Source: Blautia sp. OF03-15BH (GTDB taxonomy: Bacteria; Bacillota; Clostridia; Lachnospirales; Lachnospiraceae). Taken from it: a DNA stretch of 64,000 bases. The stretch lies in NCBI RefSeq assembly GCF_003463065.1, contig NZ_QSCM01000001.1, positions 372,001-436,000 of the forward strand, written 5' to 3'. Position 1 is the first letter of the stretch. The number at the start of each line of letters is the position of its first letter. Made by a program: the position numbers and the translations under genes. The notes under the pieces are model-generated. The model did not search any database. It was not told the DNA's origin and worked only from the letters and a program-made list of their open reading frames with translations. Below are positions 34,770 through 43,665 of this stretch, piece by piece.

Positions 34770-37016
34770 TTAATAGATACCGATGCATTTTACCATATAT
34801 CCAGCATAATCCGGAAGGAAGGTATCCAGATATGTGGACGGATCACCGAAGTCAGGGCTCCATCCGGATACATCGTAAACATCGTAGTTTGCTTCGTAAC
34901 CATAGTCAGTGTAGTATCCTGCATAATACCAGCCGTCGCTTGTTACGCAGTCAACAAGGTTTACGATTACTTTTCCACCGAGAGAAGCCTCGATGGACTG
35001 TTTGTAAGCGTTTGCCTGGTTGCTGTAAGCCTCAAGAGAGGATGCATACGGCATATCAATGTAGATCGGGTTCTCTTCATCAATGGTGATTCCGTCAGCA
35101 GAGAGCTCTTCGATTGCGGTATCCAGCTCTGCTACTGCGTTGTCTACGTTGTACCAGCCGTCGAAGCCATCGCTGCTGCCTGCTCCGTCGTTTCCGTCCG
35201 GATCCCAGACTTTGATCGCTACGCCGTCCGCATCAATCTGAGCCTGCTCGATTGCTCCGAAGTAGGTGCCTGCCGGGAAGGTGGTGTCAGTTCCGTTGAT
35301 GGATACGGTAGTATCCTCTTCAAGAGCTACGAAGTTGCCCGGTACATAGCAGTTTCTCAGGGAGTTGACCTTCAGTTCCTCGCCGTTTACCTGTGCGTTG
35401 TAGGAAGCTCTGTCCAGACCGAAGGAAATGGCTCTTCTGAAATGAACGTTCTTCATGGCTGCAGCCGTTCTCTCCTGCTCTTCCTCGCTCTTTGTGGAAG
35501 CTCCGGTGGTGTTGTCGTTTACGTTTACATAAGCCTCACGGTTGAGGTTGTAGAAGTTCATGAAGGAAGTAGAAGTTGTATCACTCACATAAGAGTAGGT
35601 GTCAAACAGATCATCGTTCTTGGCAGTAACAGTGGTAGCCGGAGTCAGGGCAACCCAGTCAACGGTACCATTCTTCGCATCGTTGTACCATTTGGTCACA
35701 TCGGAACCGTCATCATACAGCCAGTTAACGTTCTTAATGTTGATGTTGTCCTTGTTCCAGTAGGACTCATTTGCCTTGAATACGATCGTATTCTTTTCGG
35801 TAGCATTCGTCACTACATAGGGACCGCAGTATGCAATGGAATCCGGTCCTTTACCATAGAGATAATCAGATGCGGAAGAATCAAACTCTGCTCCGAATTT
35901 ACCGCCTTCAGACTCATAGAAGTCTTTGCTCATCGGTGCAAAGATGCTGTAGCCAAGCATAGTCATGAAGTAGCTGCAGGGCTCCTCAAGGGTGTATACC
36001 AGTGTGTAATCATCCGCTGCCTCTACGCCTACCTGAGCGAAATCGGTAACACTGCCGTCAATGTACTGGGAAGCATTCTTGATCACACCTTCCACCAGAT
36101 ATTCCAGACCGCCCTGTGCATCCATCATGTGCTGCATTCCTGATACAAAATCATTTGCTGTCAGGTCAGCCACCTTTCTGCCCTGGGAATCTACCCATTC
36201 CAGACCCTGACGGATATGGAAGGTATAGGTCAGACCATCTTCGGAAACCTCATAGCTCTCTGCCAGTGCCGGCTGAAGAACGCCCTCATTGTCGTACTCT
36301 ACCAGACCATCATAGGTATTTACCAGCGGACGCACCTCGGTTGCTCTGGAGCTTGCCAGAATATCCCAGGTAGCCGGATCTGCCGTATAGCGGTAGTTGT
36401 ACTCATCTTTCAGAGTATAGCCTTTCTCTTCCAGATATTTTTTAGCCTCTGCCTCGTAAGTGCCGGTTCCTTTCAGCTCTGCCCATTTCTCTCTCAGTGC
36501 AGCTACATCCTCAGCTTTGATGAAATCGGTAGCGATCAGTGCCTGGTGGATACGATACTCATCACTTCCCCAAAGGCTGTAGTCGGTGGTATGCGGAGCC
36601 ATTCTGCTCAGTCTGTAGTCACCGCCCTGGGTTTTGGTCGGAAGCATAACAGCAGACTCCATCAGTTTGGCTTCTGCCTGAGCCATCATGGCATATCTCT
36701 TGGAAACGTTGGTCTCCTCTTTTGCTTCGCTGTACAGGCTGTAGAACTCACCCAGCTCGGAATTATAGATTTCAGAAGAAGCGGTGGTATACTCATCGGA
36801 AACATCGTCCTCATCATCGTCTTCCTCGTCTGCGTCCTCGGCATCCGCATCTTCAGCGTCTGCCTCATCGGCGTTTTCTTCTTCTGCATCCTCAACGGCT
36901 TCGGTCTCGGCAACGGTCTCGGTGCTTTCCTCAGCAAAAACTGCCATGGTCGGAGCGCCGCAGGTTCCTGCAACAGTAGCTACTGCCAGAAGTATGCTTA
37001 CTAACTTTTTCTTCAT
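34770..37016 (-). CDS. oppA: Oligopeptide ABC transporter substrate-binding protein, OppA type, rearranged order
   Basis: 748 aa secreted peptide-binding protein. The signal peptide (1-28) ends APTMAVFAEES with no lipobox. Residues about 30-70 are an acidic Asp/Glu/Ala linker. Residues about 78-140 (KRYAMMAQAEAKLMESAVML; then RMAPHTTDYSLWG) read like the part normally found at the C-terminal end of OppA. The usual beginning, TYDGLVEYDNEGVLQPALAE, comes only at about 228, and the protein stops after GWSPDFGDPSTYLDTFLPDY, where ordinary members carry on. This suggests a circular permutation. It is first in the opp operon, 98 bp before oppB. Confidence 0.92.
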   Translation of the reverse strand: MKKKLVSILLAVATVAGTCGAPTMAVFAEESTETVAETEAVEDAEEENADEADAEDADAEDADEEDDDEDDVSDEYTTASSEIYNSELGEFYSLYSEAKEETNVSKRYAMMAQAEAKLMESAVMLPTKTQGGDYRLSRMAPHTTDYSLWGSDEYRIHQALIATDFIKAEDVAALREKWAELKGTGTYEAEAKKYLEEKGYTLKDEYNYRYTADPATWDILASSRATEVRPLVNTYDGLVEYDNEGVLQPALAESYEVSEDGLTYTFHIRQGLEWVDSQGRKVADLTANDFVSGMQHMMDAQGGLEYLVEGVIKNASQYIDGSVTDFAQVGVEAADDYTLVYTLEEPCSYFMTMLGYSIFAPMSKDFYESEGGKFGAEFDSSASDYLYGKGPDSIAYCGPYVVTNATEKNTIVFKANESYWNKDNINIKNVNWLYDDGSDVTKWYNDAKNGTVDWVALTPATTVTAKNDDLFDTYSYVSDTTSTSFMNFYNLNREAYVNVNDNTTGASTKSEEEQERTAAAMKNVHFRRAISFGLDRASYNAQVNGEELKVNSLRNCYVPGNFVALEEDTTVSINGTDTTFPAGTYFGAIEQAQIDADGVAIKVWDPDGNDGAGSSDGFDGWYNVDNAVAELDTAIEELSADGITIDEENPIYIDMPYASSLEAYSNQANAYKQSIEASLGGKVIVNLVDCVTSDGWYYAGYYTDYGYEANYDVYDVSGWSPDFGDPSTYLDTFLPDYAGYMVKCIGIY

Positions 37017-37457
37017 CTTTCTTCTCCTTTCGTTTTTCCCGGTTTACAAGTTACATTCTGCTGGCTCATGGAAATCGGTTCAGCATTCAACAAATGGCTG
37101 TCGTGCAGGTTTCTCCGACACACAGCTGTACAGCCATTTATTTTACGCTGTACCGGACAGTAGCTTTGAAAAGCATTTGTTTTTCAAGCTTTACAAAGGC
37201 TGTCATAAAACCTGTCAAACCTGTATTCTTACGGTGAAATTCTTCCAGAAACTATCTTTGCACCAGAAATAATATCTCAAGGTAAAAAAAATAGAAACTA
37301 TTCCGAATCTTCCTGTCAGCTACCGTTCAGCATATTTTCTGTCTCAATCTCTTCTGCTTCATTGCGTCACTGCCTCAATGCGTTCAAGCCAAGAAAAAAG
37401 CCCCAAACGCAGTGGCTTAAATAAGAATACAGTTGTCCGTCTTCCACTTACAACATA
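37017..37457 (-). promoter_or_regulatory. Long structured leader of the opp operon
   Basis: About 440 nt lie between the promoter and oppA without a gene. It holds a 10-bp stem AAATGGCTGT/ACAGCCATTT (37092-37139), a stem AGCTTTGAAAA with TTTTTCAAGCT (about 37161-37190), and near its beginning AAGCC..GGCTTTTTT (about 37395-37420), a short hairpin with a U-run like an early terminator. It matches no riboswitch class that I recognise; there is no T-box AGGGTGG sequence. Confidence 0.5.
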
Positions 37458-37463
37458 CATCTA

Positions 37464-37491
37464 ATTATACACACTGCTGATAATTTGTCAA
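37464..37491 (-). promoter_or_regulatory. Promoter of the opp operon
   Basis: Perfect consensus boxes on the minus strand: TTGACA (37491-37486) and TATAAT (37469-37464) with a 16-bp spacer. The initiation point would be near 37457, leaving a leader of about 440 nt before oppA. Confidence 0.8.
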
Positions 37492-37787
37492 TAGATTTTT
37501 GGCTCCTGGTCATAGCAGATATTGCCAGATGCCAGACCGCACTTCGACCGATCTTTTTGTGGCAGCTATATGAAAAGTTTTTTATGCAGGATTTTTCCTG
37601 TGTCCCGGAATTGTGAATTTGCCCCCAACTGATGTCTGCGAATTGCTCCGCTGCAAGCAGTCCTCACAAGGTCTCCGCTCCGCTTCAGTCAGTGCAAAAC
37701 GTGTGTCACTGGCACACAGCACCTACAAACAGTAAAGCGGACATTCCATTACTCCATTCGATAGGGTTTGAAATCTGCTCAATTCTG
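37492..37787. other. Intergenic stretch without a gene
   Basis: Nothing coding is recognised. It holds a small hairpin GTGTG/GCACAC near 37700 and, at 37733-37748, AGTAAAGCGGACATTC, the same opening as the 164-bp repeats at 44709 and 45066, so it is probably a decayed member of that family. Confidence 0.4.
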
Positions 37788-38576
37788 TTACATCAGATAT
37801 TTCTCTATCAGATTTTCAACTATTCTGAAATTCAAAGGACATTGTTCTGTCTCAAAGGTGAGAATCAGCCTGTCTCCCGGATAAATATGACTCGTTTGAT
37901 AAGATTCTATTTTTTTTACTGCTGTTTTTGCATACTCCTGCCTGTCCATCATCCCTTCGTGCTCCCAATAGATTTCCTTTCCTTTTTTTCTGGAGAGAAA
38001 TGTAAAATCCGGATACACGATACCATAACCTTTTAAATGGAGCGGTTTTTCATATTTGTACGGGATATTTTTTCTATAGAAAGAATCCGCAAGTATCTTT
38101 TCTGACTTGGAACGTACCCGTTCTCCTTTTTCCGTCAGGATCACTGCTGTTCCTTCTCTGAATTCTTTTCCATCGTATTCTTCTTCATACCACTTTTTTA
38201 TCCGCTGATTCCACGTTGCCTCTATTGGAGTTACCAAGGCTTGCCGTTCTTTGTGCATGGATGTATAGATTTTTTCAATTTCATCATCCGAATAATCCTG
38301 CATTATTTTCTGAATTTGTTTGAGTCTTGTTTCTACTTTTTTTATCACCGCTTTGTTATAATCTTTCTGTGCCAGCTGTTTAGGCAGTTCTTTTTCGGTT
38401 CTTGAAATATAAATTTCATTACCGCCTTCCATACATTGATAGTAACGAGGGTTGTATTTACTTTTTGAAATCCGGAGACGCCCTTCTGGTACTATAAGTG
38501 AACTTTTTCTGGCAGCATCAGCAATTTTTTCCAGATATTTCTGCTCTTCTACAAGCATTTCTTTTAAACCTTGCAT
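37788..38576 (-). CDS. PD-(D/E)XK nuclease-like protein
   Basis: 262 aa cytosolic protein. The N-terminal half is helical and basic (EEQKYLEKIADAARKS; VIKKVETRLKQIQKIMQDYS). The C-terminal half has the arrangement of a PD-(D/E)XK fold: VRSKSEKILADSFYRKNIPY (Glu, residues about 155-174), YPDFTFLS (Asp, about 188) and IYWEHEGMM (about 202), with YEKPLHL between. The WEH variant replaces the usual ExK. The ATG has AAAGGA at a normal distance. It lies directly downstream of the 53-bp repeat array, read from it. No methyltransferase or specificity subunit is near. Confidence 0.7.
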   Translation of the reverse strand: MQGLKEMLVEEQKYLEKIADAARKSSLIVPEGRLRISKSKYNPRYYQCMEGGNEIYISRTEKELPKQLAQKDYNKAVIKKVETRLKQIQKIMQDYSDDEIEKIYTSMHKERQALVTPIEATWNQRIKKWYEEEYDGKEFREGTAVILTEKGERVRSKSEKILADSFYRKNIPYKYEKPLHLKGYGIVYPDFTFLSRKKGKEIYWEHEGMMDRQEYAKTAVKKIESYQTSHIYPGDRLILTFETEQCPLNFRIVENLIEKYLM

Positions 38577-38657
38577 TTTTTATCCTTTCTGGTATTGGCC
38601 TGACTACTAAGTGGAAATCTTTTCAGACCTGCATTAACCTATATGAGACAATATGTT

Positions 38658-39223
38658 TGACTTGTTCTGCGTTTTGGGAGATTTGAGGCAACCATTTCCT
38701 GCCGGGTGATTGACTTGTTTTGCGATTTTGGAGATTTGGGGCAACCATTTCTTGCCGGGTGATTGACTTGTTTTGCGATTTTGGAGATTTGGGGCAACCA
38801 TTTGTTGGCGCTTGATTGACTTGTTTTGCGATTTTGGAGATTTGAGGCAATCATTTCTTGACGCTTGATTGACTTGTTTTGCGGTTTTGGAGATTTGAGG
38901 CAACCATTTCTTGCCGGGTGATTGACTTGTTCTGCAATTTTGGAGATTTGAGGCAACCATTTCCTGCCACTTGATTGACTTGTTCTGCGATTTTGGAGAT
39001 TTGGGGCAACCATTTCCTGCCGGGTGATTGACTTGTTCTGCAATTTTGGAGATTTGAGGCAACCATTTGTTAGCGCTTGATTGACTTGTTTTGCGATTTT
39101 GGAGATTTGAGGCAACCATTTCTTGCCGGGTGATTGACTTGTTTTGCAATTTTGGAGATTTGAGGCAATCATTTCTTGACGCTTGATTGACTTGTTTTGC
39201 GGTTTTGGAGATTTGAGGCAATT
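38658..39223. repeat. Tandem array of ten and a half 53-bp repeats
   Basis: Units begin with TGACTTGTT every 53 bp at 38658, 38711, 38764 and so on to 39188; the last is cut after about 35 bp. A core of about 40 bp (TGACTTGTTTTGCGATTTTG then GAGATTTGAGGCAACCATTT) is followed by a 13-bp variable part ending TGAT. Units 4-5 and 10-11 are nearly identical, indicating a segmental duplication. Because 53 is not a multiple of three and the unit has no minus-strand stop, all three minus frames stay open for long distances; I regard those frames as artefacts. It is not a CRISPR array. Confidence 0.92.
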
Positions 39224-39389
39224 TCTTAATTTATTATACTTACCTTTTCCATAAATGTCTATTATTATTTTGCTTTTCTTATGAAGTCTTTTGTTTTTGC
39301 AGGCAGATGAAAACTCTCTAATCGTTTTTCCAGGGGCAGGCCTTCCCATTCCCGAGACGCGCAGGTGCCAGGGTAGTGTAAATTATTCG

Positions 39390-39465
39390 TAACTATTCAG
39401 CAGCCACTGTCCCGCAAGGTGTTTTGGCATGAATACGCCAAAATCCCGAAAGCTGCATGCAAAAT
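39390..39465 (+). repeat. Dispersed repeat copy (pairs with 27689-27765)
   Basis: TAACTATTCAGCAGCCACTG, a hairpin GTTTTGGCATGAATACGCC with AAAATCCCG, and a GCATGCAAAAT end match the reverse complement of 27689-27765 almost base for base. It sits alone in non-coding DNA between the 53-bp array and the EamA gene. Confidence 0.65.
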
Positions 39466-39709
39466 CCCCATCGCCGAGGGCGATTTTTATTGGCTTTTTG
39501 CCCATAACTGTGAAGAACTTCCGTCTTTTTATTCAATGTGGAAAACGGATCATCCGTTGCTCCACTTCGTCCTCAAAACACACAGCCTTCAGATATGGCA
39601 TTTCTCCTGCAAAACAGATCAATTTTCCACAGAAATACTCTCCAAAAAGCGCTTCCTATGGTCTTTTTCCCCAATGCACCCGTTCCTGTGACATGAAAAT
39701 ACAGCTCCT
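39466..39709. other. Intergenic stretch without a recognised gene
   Basis: Downstream of the EamA stop. A short minus-strand frame (opening EALFGEYFCGKLICFAGEMP, stop near 39535) has no start codon or ribosome binding site and could be a gene tail or a repeat; I cannot name it. Confidence 0.3.
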
Positions 39710-40579
39710 TCAGGCGGTAATTGCCAGCATCAACGTTCCCACTGTAATAAGTAAAACGCCAACCGCTCCTTTCTTTGTCAGCCTCTCGTGAAATACCAGC
39801 CACGAAAAAGCAATCGTTACCAGCATACTGAGTTTGTCAATCGGTACTACCACGCTTGCCGGTCCCTCCTGTAATGCCCGGTAATAACAGAGCCACGACG
39901 CTCCCGTTGCCAGCCCCGACAGGCTGATAAAACAGAATTCTTTCTTCTCTATCTTCTTTATTTCTTTCTGTTTTCCGGTAACAAACACCATGATCCACGC
40001 CATAAACAGCACTACCGTGGTGCGGATCGCCGTACCGAGATTGGAATCAATCCCTTCGATCCCAATCTTTCCCAGGATAGACGTCAGACTTGCAAATACT
40101 GCTGACAGCACCGCATAGATCAGCCATCCACCACTCTTTTTTCCCTGATCGGTCTCTATGTCTTTTTTCGTTATCATCATCATCGTGCCGCTTCCGATCA
40201 ACACCAATGATACTATTTTTGCCCCGGTCACCCCTTCGTGAAGGAAAATAAGTGCCAGAAGAATCGACAATACTGTGCTGGACTTATCAATGGGCACAAC
40301 CTTATTAATGTCTCCTTTCTGAAGGGCATGGAAATAGCACAGCCACGATGCGCCTGTCGCCATACCTGATAAGATCAAAAACAAAAGCGTCCTGCCATCG
40401 ATCTGCATGATTCCTCCCCATGTTCCTGTGATCAGCACCATAAGCCACGAAAACAACAATACCACCACAGTCCGGATCGCTGTTGCCACATTCGAATCGG
40501 TTTTCTTAATCCCGCATTTTGCGAGAATTGCTGTGATTCCCGCAAAAAACGAAGAACCTATTGCATAAAATATCCACAT
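39710..40579 (-). CDS. EamA/DMT family transporter
   Basis: 289 aa, ten predicted helices as two EamA repeats. The repeats are visible as near-copies: SWLCYFHALQKGDINKVVPI (residues about 78-97) and SWLCYYRALQEGPASVVVPI (about 223-242), each followed by DK. A drug/metabolite-type exporter or permease of the cell membrane; substrate unknown. It begins MWIFYAIGSSFFAGITAILA and stands alone between the kinase at 40705 and the repeats. Confidence 0.92.
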   Translation of the reverse strand: MWIFYAIGSSFFAGITAILAKCGIKKTDSNVATAIRTVVVLLFSWLMVLITGTWGGIMQIDGRTLLFLILSGMATGASWLCYFHALQKGDINKVVPIDKSSTVLSILLALIFLHEGVTGAKIVSLVLIGSGTMMMITKKDIETDQGKKSGGWLIYAVLSAVFASLTSILGKIGIEGIDSNLGTAIRTTVVLFMAWIMVFVTGKQKEIKKIEKKEFCFISLSGLATGASWLCYYRALQEGPASVVVPIDKLSMLVTIAFSWLVFHERLTKKGAVGVLLITVGTLMLAITA

Positions 40580-40704
40580 ACCGTAAATCTCTCCTGTTAC
40601 ATGAAAATGGTTATTGCCTACAGATGATTACATCCGAGCAAAACAGCTGTCACTACAAGAATCCTTTTCCTTCTTCTTTTCGGATAAAATCACAGAATCC
40701 GTTT

Positions 40705-43665
40705 TTATCTCCCGAAAATTTGATCCAGGTTTTCCAGGATCACATCCGCATTGATCGGTTTTGCAATATGACCGTTCATACCTGCCTTGATCGCTTTTTT
40801 ACGGTCTTCCTCAAAAGCATTTGCAGTCATTGCGATGATTGGTATATTGGCACATTTCGGATCATTCAACGTACGTATCTCCCTGGTTGCCGTGTATCCA
40901 TCCATCTTCGGCATCTGAATGTCCATAAAGATCAGATCATACTTTCTGCCTTCTGCAGATGACATGATATACACGGCATCTGTGCCATCCTCCACGCTAT
41001 CCACATCCAGACCAATTTCTTCCATGATTGCGGTTGCGATCTCACGGTTCAGTTCATTGTCCTCTACAAGAAGAACTTTCTTCCCTTTATAACTCCTCCG
41101 GCTTTCTGCACAGGTCTTCTGCTTCTCATTCTTGAGAATTTCTCTTTGCTCCGAACTCATCAGGACTTCCCGCAGTTCTGAAAGAAACAGTGGTTTCGAC
41201 ACAAATGCAGTGACTCCTGCTTCCCTTGCCTCCTGCTCAACATCTGCCCAGTCATAAGCAGTCAGTATGATGATCGGATACTCTTCTCCAACCACCATAC
41301 GGATTCTTCGGACTGTCTCGATCCCGTTCATATCCGGCATCAGCCAGTCAATGATGTATACTTTAAATTCCTGATTCTGCTCATAAGCTTCTTTTGCCCG
41401 GAGTACCGCTTCTTTCCCGGAAGTCGTCCAGTCTGCCGTCATTTCGATCTCTCGCAGCATCCTACTTACACTCATACAGGTTTCCGCATCATCATCTACC
41501 ACAAGTACTCTGGCGCCTTTCAGTTCCGGAACAGGTTCCCGTTTCACGGTCTCTCCTGCTGCTTCACATTCCAGCATAACGGTAAATTCCGTTCCTTTTC
41601 CGGCTTCGCTTTCAACGCGGATCGTGCCTCCCATCATATCCACGATATTTTTGGTGATTGCCATTCCGAGGCCGGTTCCTCCGATCCCATTTTCCGTAAC
41701 GGTATGTTCTCTGGAAAAAGAATCAAACACATGCTCCCGGAACTCCGGTGACATCCCGATCCCATTGTCCTTCACACGGAAGACTATCGTTGTATAGCCG
41801 GCTCTTCTGCATGTTTTCTCCGAAACACGAATGTTGACTGTACCGCCGACCGGTGTAAATTTCACTGCATTACTGCTGATATTCAGAAGCACCTGTGTCA
41901 GACGCAGTTTGTCGGTAATGACGTCTTCATGAAGTACATCCTGTGTATCAATATAAAGTTCCTGTTGTTTCGAATGTACATATCCCTGAATGATCGTTCT
42001 CAGATCGTGCAGAACATCCGGCAGATGTACCGTTGTATATTCAATCCGGACAGAACCACTCTCGATCCTGCTCATATCCAACACATCATTGATCAGGCTG
42101 AGCAGATGCTGACCGGATGTATGGATCTTTTTCAGATAATCCAGAACAAGCTCTTTACTGCCAATATGTGCTGTTGCAAGTGCAGTAAATCCGATGATTG
42201 CATTCATTGGTGTACGGATGTCATGAGACATATTATTCAGAAATGCTGTCTTCGCCTTGTTCGCATGTTCTGCAGCCGCAAGCGCATTTCTCAGATTCTT
42301 ATCCTGCTCTATCTCTCGCTCTTTTTCTTCTGTCACATCACGGTTCGCAATCAGGACTGTACACAGCTTTCCTTCTTTATCATATCCCTGCGGCACAATG
42401 ATGAGCGTCAGCCATCTTCCATCCACCGTCTGAGTTGTAAAACTCAGTGTCTCACGTTCCTCCAGACGCTTCGCCACCGTGCTCATATCAACGAATTCCC
42501 AATATGCTTCCTGAAATGGTTCTGCAATGACCTGCTGTATCACTTCTTCCAGGTGTGCTCTGGAAAGCAGATCTCCTTTCTGATCCGACTTCATGTATCT
42601 TGAAGATTTTACAATTTCGATTTCCTCTGTTTCTATGTTCACAAGGGAAATAAAAGCATAGGCATGACCAAGAGCATTGATCACTCGAAGTCTTTTCTGA
42701 TCCTGAAGGATGCTTTTCTTTTCTGTTCTGCTCCTGCTTACCCGATAAAGGGAGAAAAGAAGCAGTGCAAGCAGCACATAGATCACACATACCGTATTTC
42801 GTGTGAGGTACACCTGATGCTCCGGAAAAAAGATATATGCGTTATAATCTTTGATTTTCTCCCGGCGCCCATACCAGTTTCCACTCTTTGAGTGAAGGTA
42901 TACAATTCCATTTTTATCTGCCTTGAATTCATTTTCATACAAACTCTTTGAGTCTTCTACAGAACGAGAAGTGAGATCCTGTTTATTTGCGCTGACAACT
43001 TTATCCCCATCACAGATCGCAACACTTCCATTCATCTCAAAAGGAAACTCTGAAAATAACGATGCCATCGTCAGATCTCCGTTAAGCTCATTTACCTCCT
43101 CTTTCTGTGCATATGCAATCAGGATCCCAAGATCATCCTGTCTTGCCACCGCCGCAAAATCATAGATTTTTCCTTCATTTCTCAGTCGGGTCGTATAAGT
43201 CTTTTCCGGATGCTCTGCAATATCATGTACATAATCACTTTCAATCAGCTTCTGCCACAACGTCACTGTATTTCCATCTTTCGCAGTCTGTTCTATCACC
43301 TTCTGGTTCTGATCCAGTACCAGTATCCCTGTCAGCCGCTGTTCCCTTGCGTATTCATCCAGCATTTCCGCACTGAGATTTTTTTCCTGTGCTATGACCC
43401 TGCTCAGTTCTGTTGTTTTGTCCATAAGACGTACCAGACTCTTCACCTGATCATTCGTATTATAAATCTCATACCTTTCAATCCGATTTTTCACAAAATC
43501 AAAGGTCTCATCCAGCGTACTGTTCAATTTTTTATTATCGCTCGCTGTCAGCAGAAAAAATATCAGGATTCCGGAAAAAATCTGGATAAATACCAGCAAA
43601 CATGCATTTTGGTCAAACTTCTTTTTCTGTGTCTGCGGCACCCGTGTCCTTATCTGTCTGCTCAT
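40705..43665 (-). CDS. Hybrid sensor histidine kinase with two receiver domains
   Basis: 986 aa. Order: helix 22-40, extracellular sensor (to about 288, with GSVAICDGDKVVSANKQDLT, Cache-like), helix 289-307, PAS-like domain 325-445, HisKA with His481 (NNMSHDIRTPMN), HATPase (DNGIGMSPEF, GTGLGMAITK), receiver 1 (Asp773 in YIIDWLMPDMNG) and receiver 2 (Asp915 in LIFMDIQMPKMDGY). It shares its whole layout with the kinase at 8031 and is a paralogue. The ATGA overlap at 43662-43665 couples it to the SBP3 lipoprotein gene before it. No DNA-binding output domain. Confidence 0.93.
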   Translation of the reverse strand: MSRQIRTRVPQTQKKKFDQNACLLVFIQIFSGILIFFLLTASDNKKLNSTLDETFDFVKNRIERYEIYNTNDQVKSLVRLMDKTTELSRVIAQEKNLSAEMLDEYAREQRLTGILVLDQNQKVIEQTAKDGNTVTLWQKLIESDYVHDIAEHPEKTYTTRLRNEGKIYDFAAVARQDDLGILIAYAQKEEVNELNGDLTMASLFSEFPFEMNGSVAICDGDKVVSANKQDLTSRSVEDSKSLYENEFKADKNGIVYLHSKSGNWYGRREKIKDYNAYIFFPEHQVYLTRNTVCVIYVLLALLLFSLYRVSRSRTEKKSILQDQKRLRVINALGHAYAFISLVNIETEEIEIVKSSRYMKSDQKGDLLSRAHLEEVIQQVIAEPFQEAYWEFVDMSTVAKRLEERETLSFTTQTVDGRWLTLIIVPQGYDKEGKLCTVLIANRDVTEEKEREIEQDKNLRNALAAAEHANKAKTAFLNNMSHDIRTPMNAIIGFTALATAHIGSKELVLDYLKKIHTSGQHLLSLINDVLDMSRIESGSVRIEYTTVHLPDVLHDLRTIIQGYVHSKQQELYIDTQDVLHEDVITDKLRLTQVLLNISSNAVKFTPVGGTVNIRVSEKTCRRAGYTTIVFRVKDNGIGMSPEFREHVFDSFSREHTVTENGIGGTGLGMAITKNIVDMMGGTIRVESEAGKGTEFTVMLECEAAGETVKREPVPELKGARVLVVDDDAETCMSVSRMLREIEMTADWTTSGKEAVLRAKEAYEQNQEFKVYIIDWLMPDMNGIETVRRIRMVVGEEYPIIILTAYDWADVEQEAREAGVTAFVSKPLFLSELREVLMSSEQREILKNEKQKTCAESRRSYKGKKVLLVEDNELNREIATAIMEEIGLDVDSVEDGTDAVYIMSSAEGRKYDLIFMDIQMPKMDGYTATREIRTLNDPKCANIPIIAMTANAFEEDRKKAIKAGMNGHIAKPINADVILENLDQIFGR

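Noticed and set aside
35442..37004. Plus-strand frames of 233 and 262 codons opposite oppA
   Set aside because: Antisense; their Ser- or Val-rich composition comes from the acidic and beta-rich codons on the other strand.
37017..37457. T-box leader before oppA
   Set aside because: The conserved T-box antiterminator sequence (AGGGTGG...) is absent and the opp operon is not a typical target.
38658..39223. CRISPR array
   Set aside because: The constant part is about 40 bp and the variable part only 13 bp, with the same few versions recurring; no cas genes are near.
38639..39349. Long overlapping minus-strand frames through the 53-bp array (up to 236 codons)
   Set aside because: They arise because the repeat unit has no stop in any minus frame and its length shifts the frame each time. 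None has a convincing ribosome binding site, and three frames cannot all be genes.
39419..39791. Plus-strand frames downstream of the repeat copy at 39390
   Set aside because: No ribosome binding site, no domain, and they overlap the end of the EamA gene in antisense.
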